Part shown: piece after piece, positions 45,257 through 55,325 of the stretch
Layout of the letters: each line of letters opens with the position of its first letter
Numbering within the stretch: position 1 is the first letter of the stretch
Source: Sporosarcina ureae
Lineage (GTDB): Bacteria > Bacillota > Bacilli > Bacillales_A > Planococcaceae
Assembly (NCBI RefSeq): GCF_029267015.1
Contig: NZ_JARIEA010000042.1
Location: forward strand, 62,001 to 126,000
DNA: 64,000 nucleotides
Reading direction: 5' to 3'
The notes under the pieces: model-generated
What the model saw: only the letters and a program-made list of their open reading frames with translations
Database searches by the model: none
Told to the model about the DNA's origin: nothing
Program-made: the position numbers and the translations under genes

Positions 45257-45756
45257 GCCTCAAAAAACGATTAGAAAAAATGTTTTGGGTACAAGAAGAA
45301 GACTTAGTTCAACAGCCTCAACCTAAACCTCAAAGTAAGCCTTCAAAAAGTGAACAGACTATTTCTCGCAAAGAGATGAAGAAACTTGGAGGTAAGAAGA
45401 GAGCTGTCAATAGCCGTCTTCAAAGTGGACAACAACAGTCTTCGTCTGCTCAAGCTCCAGTGATTAGCTTACAAAGTCTTCAAAAATCATCAAAAGTTAT
45501 TTTACTCGAACCACGTTCTTATGCAGAAGTAGAAGACATTGCAGAACATTTAAAGAACCGTCGTTCCGTTGTAGTAAACTTGCAACAGATAGAACGAGAT
45601 CAAGGGTTTCGTATCATTGATTTCTTGAGTGGGACAGTTTATGCACTCGGTGGCGATATTCAGCGGATTGGCGCAGATATTTTTCTATGTGCACCTGACA
45701 ACGTAGAAGTAGCCGGTAAAATCACAGAATTTCTATCAGAGCAACAAGAACGATAG
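45253..45756 (+). CDS. sepF: Cell division protein SepF
   Basis: A 167-residue FtsZ-binding, membrane-anchoring protein. A short N-terminal amphipathic helix ([13 protein letters not shown]) is followed by a Gln/Pro/Ser-rich linker (about 15-75) and the SepF core ([53 protein letters not shown]). SepF acts in parallel with FtsA in septum formation. The start overlaps ylmE (ATGA). Confidence 0.96.
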   Translation: MSLKKRLEKMFWVQEEDLVQQPQPKPQSKPSKSEQTISRKEMKKLGGKKRAVNSRLQSGQQQSSSAQAPVISLQSLQKSSKVILLEPRSYAEVEDIAEHLKNRRSVVVNLQQIERDQGFRIIDFLSGTVYALGGDIQRIGADIFLCAPDNVEVAGKITEFLSEQQER

Positions 45757-45821
45757 GCTACACAACTTAGGACTTTCACTAAATGAAGGTTGAACAATTT
45801 GAATGAGGTGTACATGTTATT

Positions 45822-46112
45822 ATGATCGCATTATTAAATAATTCGTATCTTTTGATCTCTGGAGCGTTACAACTATTTTCAATCCTGTTAGTCATTTATA
45901 TCTTGATGTCATGGGTTCCCTCCACTAGAGAAACAAAATTTGGTAAACTTATAGGGAAAATAGCGGAACCTTATTTAGGGTTTTTCCGTAAATTCATTCC
46001 ACCATTCGGAATGATTGATTTTTCACCTATTGTCGCATTGCTGGCATTACAATTAATCAGTAGAGGAATCGGTCAAATTTACTTAATGATCTTCCAAGCA
46101 TTGGTATATTGA
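45822..46112 (+). CDS. ylmG: YggT family membrane protein YlmG
   Basis: A 96-residue protein with two transmembrane helices and the YggT motif ILMSWVPSTRETKFGKLIGKIAEPYLGFFRK ... IPPFGMIDFSPIVA. The family is linked to division, osmotic stress or membrane protein organisation; the function is not settled. TGAGGTG precedes the ATG by about 11 bases. A terminator-like hairpin follows. Confidence 0.92.
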   Translation: MIALLNNSYLLISGALQLFSILLVIYILMSWVPSTRETKFGKLIGKIAEPYLGFFRKFIPPFGMIDFSPIVALLALQLISRGIGQIYLMIFQALVY

Positions 46113-46134
46113 GTATAACCTTAATTGAAAATGG

Positions 46135-46160
46135 AAATCCTCACAAGGTGAGGATTTTTT
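46135..46160 (+). terminator. Intra-operon terminator between ylmG and ylmH
   Basis: AAATCCTCAC and GTGAGGATTT form a 10 bp stem with a three-base loop, followed by a run of T. It should reduce readthrough into ylmH. Confidence 0.88.
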
Positions 46161-46181
46161 TATATAAGGAGAAGAAATAAA

Positions 46182-46958
46182 ATGGATTCCATATTTCAAC
46201 ATTTTCGTAAAGACGAACAACCTTTTATTGAGAAAGTAAATAGTTGGGTGAAGGAAGTAGAAGATACTTATGCACCCAAGTTAACAGAATTTCTAGACCC
46301 TCGCCAGCGCTTTATTACTGAATCAATCGTCAGGAATTCAGATCTTACACTGACAGCTGAAGGTGGTTTTTCAGATGCAGAGCGACAGAGAGTACTCATT
46401 TATCCAGATTACTACATGCCGACTAAAGATGATTTTCAAATCAGTATTTACCAAGTGAACTACCCGCAAAAATTTGTTACGATGAAACATTCTCAATTGC
46501 TTGGATCCCTAATGTCTATAGGTATTGAACGTTCCCGATTTGGCGATATTCAATTAATGGAAGAAGCGGTGCAATTCGCGGTTGCACAAGAAGTTTCAGA
46601 GTATATTCATGTCAATTTCACCCAAGTTGGTAAAGTGAAAGTATCTGTGGAGCCGGTACTAAACGCTGAAGATTTCATTGATATAAAAGAAGAATGGACA
46701 GAAGAGCTATATATTATAAGCTCATTGCGTCTTGATACTGTCGTAGCCGCATTAACGAACAGTGCAAGAGCCAAAGCTTCTTCTTTAATTAAAGGAGAAA
46801 AAGTAAAAGTAAATTGGGCTATGATTGATCAACAGGCATTTGAAATAGAGGAATACGATGTTATTTCAATTAGAGGATATGGCCGGTTTAGAATTATGAG
46901 TATCGAAGGACGCACGAAGAAAGACAAAATCCGTGTGATGATTGGTGCGCTAGTATAG
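46182..46958 (+). CDS. ylmH: RNA-binding protein YlmH (S4 domain)
   Basis: A 258-residue protein with an N-terminal conserved domain (FLDPRQRFITESIV, RVLIYPDYYMP, YPQKFVTMKHSQLLGSLMSIGIERSRFGDI) and a C-terminal S4 RNA-binding domain (LRLDTVVAALTNSARAKASSLIKGEKVKVNW). B. subtilis YlmH binds stalled 50S subunits and adds Ala tails in ribosome quality control. AAGGAGA precedes the ATG. Confidence 0.94.
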   Translation: MDSIFQHFRKDEQPFIEKVNSWVKEVEDTYAPKLTEFLDPRQRFITESIVRNSDLTLTAEGGFSDAERQRVLIYPDYYMPTKDDFQISIYQVNYPQKFVTMKHSQLLGSLMSIGIERSRFGDIQLMEEAVQFAVAQEVSEYIHVNFTQVGKVKVSVEPVLNAEDFIDIKEEWTEELYIISSLRLDTVVAALTNSARAKASSLIKGEKVKVNWAMIDQQAFEIEEYDVISIRGYGRFRIMSIEGRTKKDKIRVMIGALV

Positions 46959-46987
46959 AGAGAATCCTTGATAAATTAGGAAAAGTA

Positions 46988-47010
46988 GTGTTTAATCAAG
47001 TAGTAAACAC
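46988..47010. promoter_or_regulatory. Palindrome upstream of divIVA
   Basis: GTGTTTA and TAAACAC, perfect 7-base arms around nine bases, lie 48 bases before divIVA. No T tract follows, so an operator is more likely than a terminator. The binding protein is not recognised. Confidence 0.35.
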
Positions 47011-47057
47011 AATCACACTGTAAACTATGTAAGCATACTGAAAGGAGAAAGCGTATT

Positions 47058-47624
47058 ATGGCTTTAACCCCTACGGATATACATAACAAAACGTTTAATA
47101 CGAAATTTCGTGGCTATGATGAAGATGAAGTTAATGGGTTTTTAGAGCAACTTATGAAAGACTATGAAAACGTCTTAAAGAAAAATGAAGATCTTGAAAA
47201 AACGGTTTCTGATAATGAGGTAAAGATTACTCATTTTAATTTAATTGAAGAAACAATGCAGAAATCTATTTTGATTGCACAAGAGGCTGCAGAAGATGTA
47301 CGAAAAAATGCGATTCAAGAATCAAAATTAATTATCTCTGAAGCGGAAAAGAATGCAGATCGTCTTGTGAATGATGCACTCGCGCAAGCAAGAAAAATTG
47401 CACTCGAAGTGGAAGTGTTGAAGAAACAGTCAAAAGTATTCAAAAGCCGTTTCAAAATGATGGTAGAAGCGCAGCTTGATATGATCAATACGGAAGACTG
47501 GGACGATTTGTTGAAGTATGAATTGGATACAACGAGCGTAGAAAGTGTAGCAGAGCAAGAATTAGATCTTCCGAATGTAGACAGTCTAGGCGAAGAACTA
47601 GTTAAGAAGACGGAAGAAGCTTGA
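47058..47624 (+). CDS. divIVA: Cell division/polarity protein DivIVA
   Basis: A 188-residue coiled-coil protein. The N-terminal lipid-binding domain reads LTPTDIHNKTFNTKFRGYDEDEVNGFLEQ, followed by heptad-rich coiled coil from about 35 to 145 and an acidic tail. It marks negatively curved membrane at poles and septa. AAAGGAGAAAG precedes the ATG. Its stop codon lies within the -35 of the ileS promoter. Confidence 0.96.
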   Translation: MALTPTDIHNKTFNTKFRGYDEDEVNGFLEQLMKDYENVLKKNEDLEKTVSDNEVKITHFNLIEETMQKSILIAQEAAEDVRKNAIQESKLIISEAEKNADRLVNDALAQARKIALEVEVLKKQSKVFKSRFKMMVEAQLDMINTEDWDDLLKYELDTTSVESVAEQELDLPNVDSLGEELVKKTEEA

Positions 47625-47649
47625 CAACTTACGACCACATTTTTATAAT
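47621..47649 (+). promoter_or_regulatory. Consensus sigma-A promoter of ileS overlapping the divIVA stop
   Basis: TTGACA (47621-47626) and TATAAT (47644-47649) with a 17-base spacer are both full consensus. The divIVA TGA (47622-47624) is inside the -35 hexamer. Transcripts start just before the T-box. Confidence 0.93.
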
Positions 47650-47655
47650 GAAATG

Positions 47656-47903
47656 TAAATTAAAATGAAGAAGCGTTGACGGAAAGAGTACTTTCTAATT
47701 ATACTCATAGCGAGCCGGGGGCGGTGTAAGCCCGGTGGTACAGTAGAAACGAAAATCACTCCTGAGCTAGAACCTTTATATAGATCTTGGTTCTCGGTAT
47801 CACACTGCCGTTATTAGTGTCTAAGCGGCAATTGCTTTATGCAATTGCAAGTAGGGTGGTACCGCGAGAATGAACCTCGTCCCTTTTTGGGATGGGGTTT
47901 TTT
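47656..47903 (+). promoter_or_regulatory. Isoleucine T-box riboswitch
   Basis: The leader contains the T-box AGTAGGGTGGTACCGCG near 47850-47866 that pairs with uncharged tRNA acceptor ends. A probable specifier ATC (47755-47757, in GAAAATCACTCC) fits tRNA-Ile. A terminator, AACCTCGTCCC with GGGATGGGGTT plus TTTTT, occupies 47873-47903. Uncharged tRNA-Ile should favour antitermination and ileS expression. Confidence 0.93.
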
Positions 47904-47914
47904 ATATTCTAAAG

Positions 47915-48010
47915 CGAAACGCCCCGAGAACCTGGTGCTTGTGGCTAGCTGAATTCAAAAGCGAAAAGCACCGTTTAAGATCGAAAAACGTTCAAACCAA
48001 TCACAAAATG
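47915..48010 (+). other. Unexplained leader segment between T-box terminator and ileS
   Basis: About 100 bases after the T-box terminator. GGTGCTT (47934 region) and AAGCACC (47965 region) can form a 7 bp stem with a loop of about 25 bases, next to GCGAAACGCCCCGAGAACC. No coding potential or known RNA motif was seen. Confidence 0.4.
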
Positions 48011-48039
48011 ATTCACACATATTTTAAGGAGGAATTATA

Positions 48040-50799
48040 ATGGAATATAAAGATACATTGCTTATGCCGAAAACTGATTTCCCTATGCGTGGCAATCTGC
48101 CAAATAATGAGCCGAAAATGCAGGAAGAATGGAATGAAAAGAATATCTATCAGCAAGTACAGGAACGTACTGCAGATCGCCCGTCCTTCATATTGCATGA
48201 TGGACCACCCTATGCGAACGGTGACTTACACATGGGCCACGCACTTAACAAAGTACTAAAAGATTTTATCATCCGTTATAAATCAATGTCTGGCTTCCGC
48301 GCTCCGTATGTACCGGGATGGGATACACATGGTTTGCCAATTGAGCAAGCCCTTGTAAATAAAAAAGTCGATCGCAAAAAAATGAGCACGGCTGAATTCC
48401 GTAAAATGTGTGAGGAGTATGCACTTCAACAAATCGACAATCAGCGTACACAGTTTAAGCGTCTTGGCGTTCGCGGAGATTGGGACAATCCATATATCAC
48501 GTTGAAGCCTGAATTTGAATCTCGTCAAATTCAAGTATTTGGTGAAATGGCTAAAAAAGGATATATCTATAAAGGATTAAAGCCTGTTTACTGGTCACCT
48601 TCAAGTGAAACAGCATTGGCGGAAGCAGAAATTGAATATCAAGATAAAAAGTCTGCGTCTATTTATGTAAGCTTCCCGATCCAAGATGGAAAAGGTGTAC
48701 TAGATGAAGATGTGAAGTTCTTAATCTGGACAACAACGCCATGGACAATTCCAGCCAACTTAGGAATTTCTGTTCATCCTAAATTTACGTATGCAGTAGT
48801 AAAAGTGCAGAATGAGAAATTTGTAGCAGCAAAAGATTTAGTGGAATATTTGGCGGAAGAGCTGGAGTGGGAAGAGTATTCCATCGAAAAAGAAGTTCAA
48901 GGTGCAGAGCTTGACCGGATTGTCGCCAGACATCCATTCTATGACCGTGATTCATTAGTTATGCTAGGTGAGCATGTTACAGCAGATGCTGGTACAGGAT
49001 GTGTTCATACAGCACCAGGTCACGGTGAAGACGACTTCTACGTTAGTAAGCAATACGGAATCGATGCATTATCTCCAATTGATGACCGCGGTGTCATGAC
49101 GGAAGAAGCGCCATTTTTCGCTGGTATGTTCTATGAGGATGCGAATAAAGCGGTAACTGAAAAGTTGGAAGAAGTCGGCGCACTTCAAAAGTTGTCATTC
49201 TTCACTCACTCGTATCCGCATGATTGGCGTACGAAGAAGCCGGTCATCTACCGTGCGACTGCACAATGGTTCGCTTCTATTGAATCGTTTAGAAGTGATT
49301 TACTCGACGCGATCCGTACTACTACATTCACACCGTCTTGGGGTGAAACACGTTTATTCAATATGGTCCGTGACCGTGGCGACTGGTGTATTTCTCGTCA
49401 GCGCGTATGGGGTGTTCCGATTCCGGTATTCTATGCGGAAAATGGTGAAGTAATTCTGACTGACGAAACGGTCAGTCATGTAGCCGATTTATTCCGTGAG
49501 CATGGATCAAATATTTGGTTCGAACGTTCTGCAAAAGAACTATTGCCTGAAGGCTACACGCACGAAGGAAGTCCGAATGGCGAGTTCACGAAAGAAACGG
49601 ACATTATGGATGTCTGGTTCGACTCAGGAACAACACATCAAGGTGTACTTGATGAGCGTGATGATCTTCGTTATCCGGCAGATTTATATCTTGAAGGTTC
49701 GGATCAATACCGCGGCTGGTTTAACTCATCATTGACAACTAGCGTAGCGATCAATGGTATTGCACCGTATAAAGGTATCTTGAGCCATGGTTTCACATTG
49801 GACAAAAATGGTCGTAAGATGAGTAAATCTCTAGGAAATGTAATCGTCCCTTCAAAAGTCATCAATCAACTTGGCGCAGACATCGTGCGTCTATGGGTAT
49901 CATCTGTAGATTATACAGCTGATGTTCGTGTGTCTGATTCGAACTTTAAGCAAGTTTCAGAAGTTTACCGTAAGATCCGTAATACGATTCGTTTCTTGCA
50001 CGGTAACGTAGCCGACTTTAATCCAGCTACAGATCGCGTAGCATTTGATGATATGCGGGCAGTTGATCAGTACGTCTATGTGAAGTTGCAAGATTTGACT
50101 GAGGAAGTGCTTACAGCTTACGAGCAATATGCGTTCCCTACGGTCTATCACGCAATCAATAATTTCTGTACAGGCGTGCTCAGCTCGCTCTACTTGGATA
50201 TTGCGAAAGATGTAGTCTATATTGAAGCTGCGAATCATCCGGATCGACGTGCAATGCAGTCGGTGATGCATGATACATTGATTACACTAGTCAAGCTCAT
50301 CACACCGGTCTTGCCACACACAGCAGATGAAATGTGGAAATATATTCAGTATGTTGAAGAAGACAGTGTCCAATTGACGGATATGCCGAAAGCGGATCAT
50401 AAAGGCGAACAAGCGGACAAGCTTCGTGAGCGCTTCGATAACTTGATGGAGATCCGTGATGATGTCTTGAAGGCACTAGAAGAAGCCCGTAACGCGAAAG
50501 TAATCGGTAAATCTTTGGAAGCCAAAGTGACAGTTGTATTACCTGAAGATCAACGTAGTGTTCTGCAAACAGAGGATATTGATTTTGCGCAATTCTTTAT
50601 CGTATCCGCATTTGAAGAAAGTACGAATGCAGAACTGCCAAATGCAATGAAACTAGATCGCGCAACGGTCTTGGTTGAACCTGCAGAAGGTGAAAAATGT
50701 GAACGATGCTGGACTATCTCCAAGACAGTTGGAGAAGACACAGACCATCCGACACTATGTACACGATGCGCAACTGTTGTGAAAGAAAACTATGCGTAA
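48040..50799 (+). CDS. ileS: Isoleucyl-tRNA synthetase
   Basis: A 919-residue class I synthetase. It shows the HIGH-type motif [16 protein letters not shown], the editing domain (about 200-390) with [12 protein letters not shown] and [22 protein letters not shown] as [10 protein letters not shown], and a C-terminal zinc motif CERCW...CTRCA. It charges tRNA-Ile and hydrolyses Val-tRNA. AAGGAGG precedes the ATG. Expression is under the upstream T-box. Confidence 0.98.
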   Translation: MEYKDTLLMPKTDFPMRGNLPNNEPKMQEEWNEKNIYQQVQERTADRPSFILHDGPPYANGDLHMGHALNKVLKDFIIRYKSMSGFRAPYVPGWDTHGLPIEQALVNKKVDRKKMSTAEFRKMCEEYALQQIDNQRTQFKRLGVRGDWDNPYITLKPEFESRQIQVFGEMAKKGYIYKGLKPVYWSPSSETALAEAEIEYQDKKSASIYVSFPIQDGKGVLDEDVKFLIWTTTPWTIPANLGISVHPKFTYAVVKVQNEKFVAAKDLVEYLAEELEWEEYSIEKEVQGAELDRIVARHPFYDRDSLVMLGEHVTADAGTGCVHTAPGHGEDDFYVSKQYGIDALSPIDDRGVMTEEAPFFAGMFYEDANKAVTEKLEEVGALQKLSFFTHSYPHDWRTKKPVIYRATAQWFASIESFRSDLLDAIRTTTFTPSWGETRLFNMVRDRGDWCISRQRVWGVPIPVFYAENGEVILTDETVSHVADLFREHGSNIWFERSAKELLPEGYTHEGSPNGEFTKETDIMDVWFDSGTTHQGVLDERDDLRYPADLYLEGSDQYRGWFNSSLTTSVAINGIAPYKGILSHGFTLDKNGRKMSKSLGNVIVPSKVINQLGADIVRLWVSSVDYTADVRVSDSNFKQVSEVYRKIRNTIRFLHGNVADFNPATDRVAFDDMRAVDQYVYVKLQDLTEEVLTAYEQYAFPTVYHAINNFCTGVLSSLYLDIAKDVVYIEAANHPDRRAMQSVMHDTLITLVKLITPVLPHTADEMWKYIQYVEEDSVQLTDMPKADHKGEQADKLRERFDNLMEIRDDVLKALEEARNAKVIGKSLEAKVTVVLPEDQRSVLQTEDIDFAQFFIVSAFEESTNAELPNAMKLDRATVLVEPAEGEKCERCWTISKTVGEDTDHPTLCTRCATVVKENYA

Positions 50800-50815
50800 G
50801 CAATCTTGATGTCTC

Positions 50816-50856
50816 AGCCATCATCATTCATTCGTGGATGATGATGGCTTTTTTTT
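50816..50856 (+). terminator. Terminator after ileS
   Basis: AGCCATCATCAT and ATGATGATGGCT form a perfect 12 bp stem followed by eight T. Confidence 0.95.
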
Positions 50857-50938
50857 ACACAGTAGGACTGACAATCATATTGCAAGACAAAATTTGTGGT
50901 AAACTAAAGAAGAAATTAGCTGGACGGAGGGTAATGAA

Positions 50939-51415
50939 GTGATCGTTTATTATGCTATTGCTGTACTGGTCATCGGCTTGGATCAGCTGACGAAGTGGCT
51001 AATCGTAAAAAATATGGAACTAGGTGAACATATATCTGTTCTGGATCCTTATATCGCATTACTGTCCCACCGTAACCGTGGTGCTGCGTGGGGAATGCTA
51101 GAAGGGAAAATGTGGCTGTTTTTCATTGTAACTATTGTAGTAGTGGTGGCTATAATTTATTTCTTCCATACAGAAGGTAAAAAGGATCGACTACTAGGTG
51201 TGAGTCTGATGCTATTGCTCGGCGGTGCGATCGGTAACTTCATCGATCGACTAGTAAGGGGAGAAGTAGTAGATTTTATTAGCGTCCTGATTCCTGTGAT
51301 TAACTATGATTTCCCGATATTTAATGTGGCGGATGCTGCACTGACAATTGCTGTCATATTGATTTTGTTACATGTACTACTTGATGAGAAAAAGAAAAAG
51401 AAAAAGGTGTCGTAA
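50939..51415 (+). CDS. lspA: Lipoprotein signal peptidase
   Basis: A 158-residue, four-helix aspartic protease removing signal peptides from prolipoproteins such as CtaC. It shows DQLTKWLIV, HRNRGAAWGML, the first catalytic Asp in GGAIGNFIDRLVRGEVVDFI, the second in FPIFNVADAALTI, and a poly-Lys C-terminus. GTG start follows ACGGAGGG. It overlaps rluD by one base. Confidence 0.97.
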   Translation: MIVYYAIAVLVIGLDQLTKWLIVKNMELGEHISVLDPYIALLSHRNRGAAWGMLEGKMWLFFIVTIVVVVAIIYFFHTEGKKDRLLGVSLMLLLGGAIGNFIDRLVRGEVVDFISVLIPVINYDFPIFNVADAALTIAVILILLHVLLDEKKKKKKVS

Positions 51416-52320
51416 TGGAAAGATTTGAATATGTAATAACAGAAGAACTTACAGGTAATAGAATAGATAAAGCATTGGCTACTCTTCAGCCAGACTGGTC
51501 ACGTACGCAAATCCAGCAATGGGTGAAAGATGGGAATGTTCAAGTAAATGATAGTTCAGTTAAACCGAACTATAAAGTCAAGACAGATGATAAGATCGCT
51601 TTAGAGCAACCAGATGTGGAAGAGTATGATATAGAAGCAGAAAACTTAAACCTAGAAATCGTCTATGAAGATCAAGACGTGTTGGTTGTCAACAAACCAG
51701 TCGGTATGGTTGTCCATCCGTCAGCTGGCCATGTGAGTGGGACATTAGTGAACGGGTTGATGTACCAAGTGACGGACTTGTCAGGTATTAACGGCATCAT
51801 GAGACCAGGCATCGTGCACCGTATCGATAAAGATACTTCAGGGTTATTGATGGTAGCTAAAAATGATAAAGCACATGTTTCATTAGTGAATCAGCTAGTG
51901 GATAAATCAGTAAATCGTGTCTATACAGCATTAGTTCACGGACATATTCCACATGACAACGGTACGATTGATGCACCAATTGGACGAGACAAACGAGATC
52001 GTCAAAGAATGGCAGTTGTGGATGATGGAAAACATGCTGTTACACATTTTAAGGTTCTTGAACGTTTTGGAGACTATACATTGGTTGAATGCCGTTTGGA
52101 AACAGGAAGAACTCACCAAATCCGCGTGCATATGAAATATATTGGCTATCCACTTGTAGGAGATCCGAAATATGGCCAAAGAAAAACAATAGATTTTGGA
52201 GGACAAGTACTCCATGCTGGAACGGTAGGATTTGATCATCCCGAAACGGGTGAATATATGGAATTTACCGCTCCGTTGCCTGAAAATTATAAACAATTAC
52301 TCAATGAATTACGTCCTTGA
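51415..52320 (+). CDS. rluD: RluD-family 23S rRNA pseudouridine synthase (YlyB)
   Basis: A 301-residue protein with an N-terminal S4 domain (NRIDKALATLQPDWSRTQIQQWVKDGNVQVN) and a pseudouridine synthase domain with the catalytic Asp in HRIDKDTSGLLMVAKN and LETGRTHQIRVHMKYIGYPLVGDPKYG. Its probable target is the helix 69 region of 23S rRNA, by family. It follows lspA as in B. subtilis and precedes the pyr operon. Confidence 0.93.
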   Translation: MERFEYVITEELTGNRIDKALATLQPDWSRTQIQQWVKDGNVQVNDSSVKPNYKVKTDDKIALEQPDVEEYDIEAENLNLEIVYEDQDVLVVNKPVGMVVHPSAGHVSGTLVNGLMYQVTDLSGINGIMRPGIVHRIDKDTSGLLMVAKNDKAHVSLVNQLVDKSVNRVYTALVHGHIPHDNGTIDAPIGRDKRDRQRMAVVDDGKHAVTHFKVLERFGDYTLVECRLETGRTHQIRVHMKYIGYPLVGDPKYGQRKTIDFGGQVLHAGTVGFDHPETGEYMEFTAPLPENYKQLLNELRP

Positions 52321-52326
52321 TAGTCG

Positions 52327-52356
52327 TTGACAAACGCTTGTGGTGAGATGTATACT
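52327..52356 (+). promoter_or_regulatory. pyr operon promoter
   Basis: TTGACA (52327-52332) and TATACT (52351-52356) with an 18-base spacer, just after the rluD stop. Confidence 0.88.
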
Positions 52357-52393
52357 CTATTAAGCAATTGAATAGCGATACCTTTAATGTCAG

Positions 52394-52510
52394 TCCTGTG
52401 AGGCTGGGAAGGTTGCACGGAATTACATGATAGCTTACTGCGGTAAGTATCGATGTATGCTTTTTTCTGCACGTCCGCCCTCCAGTCTACTCTGACTGGA
52501 GGGTTTTTTG
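52394..52510 (+). promoter_or_regulatory. PyrR-dependent attenuator
   Basis: TCCTGTGAGGCTGGGAAGG at 52394-52412 fits the PyrR-binding loop. It is followed by an alternative stem (GATAGCTTAC with GTAAGTATC) and a terminator CCCTCCAGT/ACTGGAGGG plus TTTTTT at 52478-52510. UMP-bound PyrR should stabilise the binding loop and permit termination. Only one such element was found in the operon. Confidence 0.9.
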
Positions 52511-52524
52511 TAGACTATAGGTGA

Positions 52525-53094
<570 letters not shown>

Positions 53095-53114
53095 GCAGCT
53101 GGGGGAAATGACGG

Positions 53115-54401
53115 ATGAGCGTTAAAGTATTGGATGTACATGAAAAGCCGCAACCGGTGCGCTGGCTTGCATTAAGTTTACAGCATATGTTTGCTATGTT
53201 TGGCGCGACAATCTTAGTACCACAACTAGTAGGTTTAAGTCCTGCTATCGCACTATTAACAAGCGGAATTGCAACTATCGTATTTATAATCGTAACTAAG
53301 TTTCAAGTGCCCGCATATCTAGGCTCTTCATTCGCCTTTATTGTTCCGATACAGATGGCGACTCAATCTGGCGGTATAGGCAGTGCGATGATTGGTAGCA
53401 TGTTCGTTGCGCTAGTCTATGCCATCATATCGTTACTGATTTACAAGACAGGTTATAACTGGATTATGAAGTTATTACCGCCAATCGTAGTTGGTCCAGT
53501 CATCATGGTAATTGGATTGGCAATTGCACCAACAGCTATTAGTATGGCAAGCACGATTAATGTGGATGGAGCAGATGTTTATAGTGGATTGCACTTTTCA
53601 GCAGCTCTAGTCACACTTGCTTCTGCAGTGTTCTGCCTAATGTTCTTTAAAGGAATTATCAGCTTGATGCCAGTACTAATCGGTATTATGGTCGGGTATA
53701 TCTACTCTGCCTTCATCGGCATACTGGATTTCAGCAAAGTAGTAGAAGCGAAATGGTTTGCGGTACCGGAGATGCTAATTCCAGGCATTGACTATGAATT
53801 TGTCGTAACGCCAACGCTACTGATCATCATGGTGCCAATCGCGATTGTAACTATTTCTGAACATATTGGTCACCAGCTTGTGTTGGGCAAAGTAGTAGAT
53901 CGGAATTATATCGAAAGTCCAGGATTGCATAGGTCATTGCTTGGTGATGGACTAGGTACTCTACTGAGTGGATTGGTCGGAGGACCACCTAAAACTACAT
54001 ACGGAGAGAATATTGGTGTACTAGCTATTACACGTGTTTACAGTGTGTATGTCATTATGGGGGCCGCTGTATTTGCGATACTCTTCTCTTTCATAGGTAA
54101 AATTATGGCGTTAATTGCTACAATTCCTACAGCGGTACTTGGTGGAATATCGATTCTATTGTTCGGTATCATTGCTTCATCAGGGATGCGGATGCTCATC
54201 GATCACAAAATCGACTTTGATAATCAACGGAATCTAGTCATCGCATCCATCATTTTGGTTATCGGAATCGGTGGAGCGACTATCAATATAAGCGAGACAT
54301 TCCAAGTCGGAGGTATGGCATTGGCAGCAATTGTAGGAGTGCTGCTGAATCTAGTATTGCCAGGTAAAACGAATGATACCTTGATGGATGAAGAAGAATA
54401 G
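53115..54401 (+). CDS. pyrP: Uracil permease
   Basis: A 428-residue NCS2/UraA-type symporter with 12-14 hydrophobic segments. It shows SLQHMFAMFGATILVPQLVGLSPA, the substrate region TISEHIGHQLVLGKVV and GGPPKTTYGENIGVLAITRVYS, both typical of uracil carriers. It lies between pyrR and pyrB. B. subtilis has further attenuators on both sides of pyrP; here the gaps are only about 20 and 44 bases and contain none. Confidence 0.96.
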   Translation: MSVKVLDVHEKPQPVRWLALSLQHMFAMFGATILVPQLVGLSPAIALLTSGIATIVFIIVTKFQVPAYLGSSFAFIVPIQMATQSGGIGSAMIGSMFVALVYAIISLLIYKTGYNWIMKLLPPIVVGPVIMVIGLAIAPTAISMASTINVDGADVYSGLHFSAALVTLASAVFCLMFFKGIISLMPVLIGIMVGYIYSAFIGILDFSKVVEAKWFAVPEMLIPGIDYEFVVTPTLLIIMVPIAIVTISEHIGHQLVLGKVVDRNYIESPGLHRSLLGDGLGTLLSGLVGGPPKTTYGENIGVLAITRVYSVYVIMGAAVFAILFSFIGKIMALIATIPTAVLGGISILLFGIIASSGMRMLIDHKIDFDNQRNLVIASIILVIGIGGATINISETFQVGGMALAAIVGVLLNLVLPGKTNDTLMDEEE

Positions 54402-54445
54402 AAAACAAAAAGTAGTACGTGCACTTCGTGAAGGGGGAATATGTG

Positions 54446-55324
54446 ATGGAACATTTAGTTTCAATGAAAGACCTGAAAGTGGAAGAAATCATGCTCATAC
54501 TCGATAGGGCAGCGATTTTTAAGCGGCTGGGCTTCCGGGAATTGCCTGGAACTTATACCGTCTGCAACTTGTTTTTTGAACCTAGTACAAGAACAAAAAC
54601 GAGTTTTGAAATGGCAGAGCGTAAAGTAGGCGCGCAAATTATCCCCTTTGAGACGAGTTTCTCTAGTACGTTAAAGGGAGAAACGCTATATGATACGATT
54701 AGGACGTTGGAAGCAATAGGTTTGGATGCACTGGTTATAAGACATCCAGCCGATGGTTTCTATGAAGAGTTAATTAAACGAACGAATGTCGCAATCATTA
54801 ATGCAGGAGATGGATCCGGTCAACATCCTACACAATCCTTGCTCGATATCTTCACGATTCAAGAAGAGTTCGGTCAATTTGAAGGGTTAAAAGTATTGAT
54901 TGCAGGAGACATCGCCCATAGTCGAGTAGCACGTTCGAACGCAGAAGCTTTGCGCAAGTTAGGAGCTGACGTCACGTTCCTTTGCCCGCCGGAATGGGCA
55001 GGAGAATTCGATAGCGTCGACAACTGGGATGAGGTTATTGAAACGAGTGATGTAGTCATGCTTCTCCGAGTACAACATGAACGTCACAATACAGAGATGG
55101 CGTATACGAAAGCTGCTTATCACGAACAATATGGTCTTACGATTGAACGGGCGGCCAGAATGAAAAAAGGTGCGATCATCATGCATCCTGCTCCAGTCAA
55201 CCGTGATGTAGAAATAGCAGACTGTTTAATAGAAAGTCCACAGTCGAGAATTTTTAAACAAGTAGAAAACGGCGTCTATATTCGGGCTGCTGTTCTAGAA
55301 CTTATATTGAAGGGGCGGAAGTAA
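54446..55324 (+). CDS. pyrB: Aspartate carbamoyltransferase catalytic subunit
   Basis: A 292-residue trimeric enzyme joining carbamoyl phosphate and aspartate. It shows [65 protein letters not shown] and [14 protein letters not shown] at 54446 follows AAGGGGG; the track's start adds nine residues over the SD. Regulatory chains (pyrI) are absent, as normal in Bacillus. Confidence 0.97.
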   Translation: MEHLVSMKDLKVEEIMLILDRAAIFKRLGFRELPGTYTVCNLFFEPSTRTKTSFEMAERKVGAQIIPFETSFSSTLKGETLYDTIRTLEAIGLDALVIRHPADGFYEELIKRTNVAIINAGDGSGQHPTQSLLDIFTIQEEFGQFEGLKVLIAGDIAHSRVARSNAEALRKLGADVTFLCPPEWAGEFDSVDNWDEVIETSDVVMLLRVQHERHNTEMAYTKAAYHEQYGLTIERAARMKKGAIIMHPAPVNRDVEIADCLIESPQSRIFKQVENGVYIRAAVLELILKGRK

Positions 55325-55325
55325 T

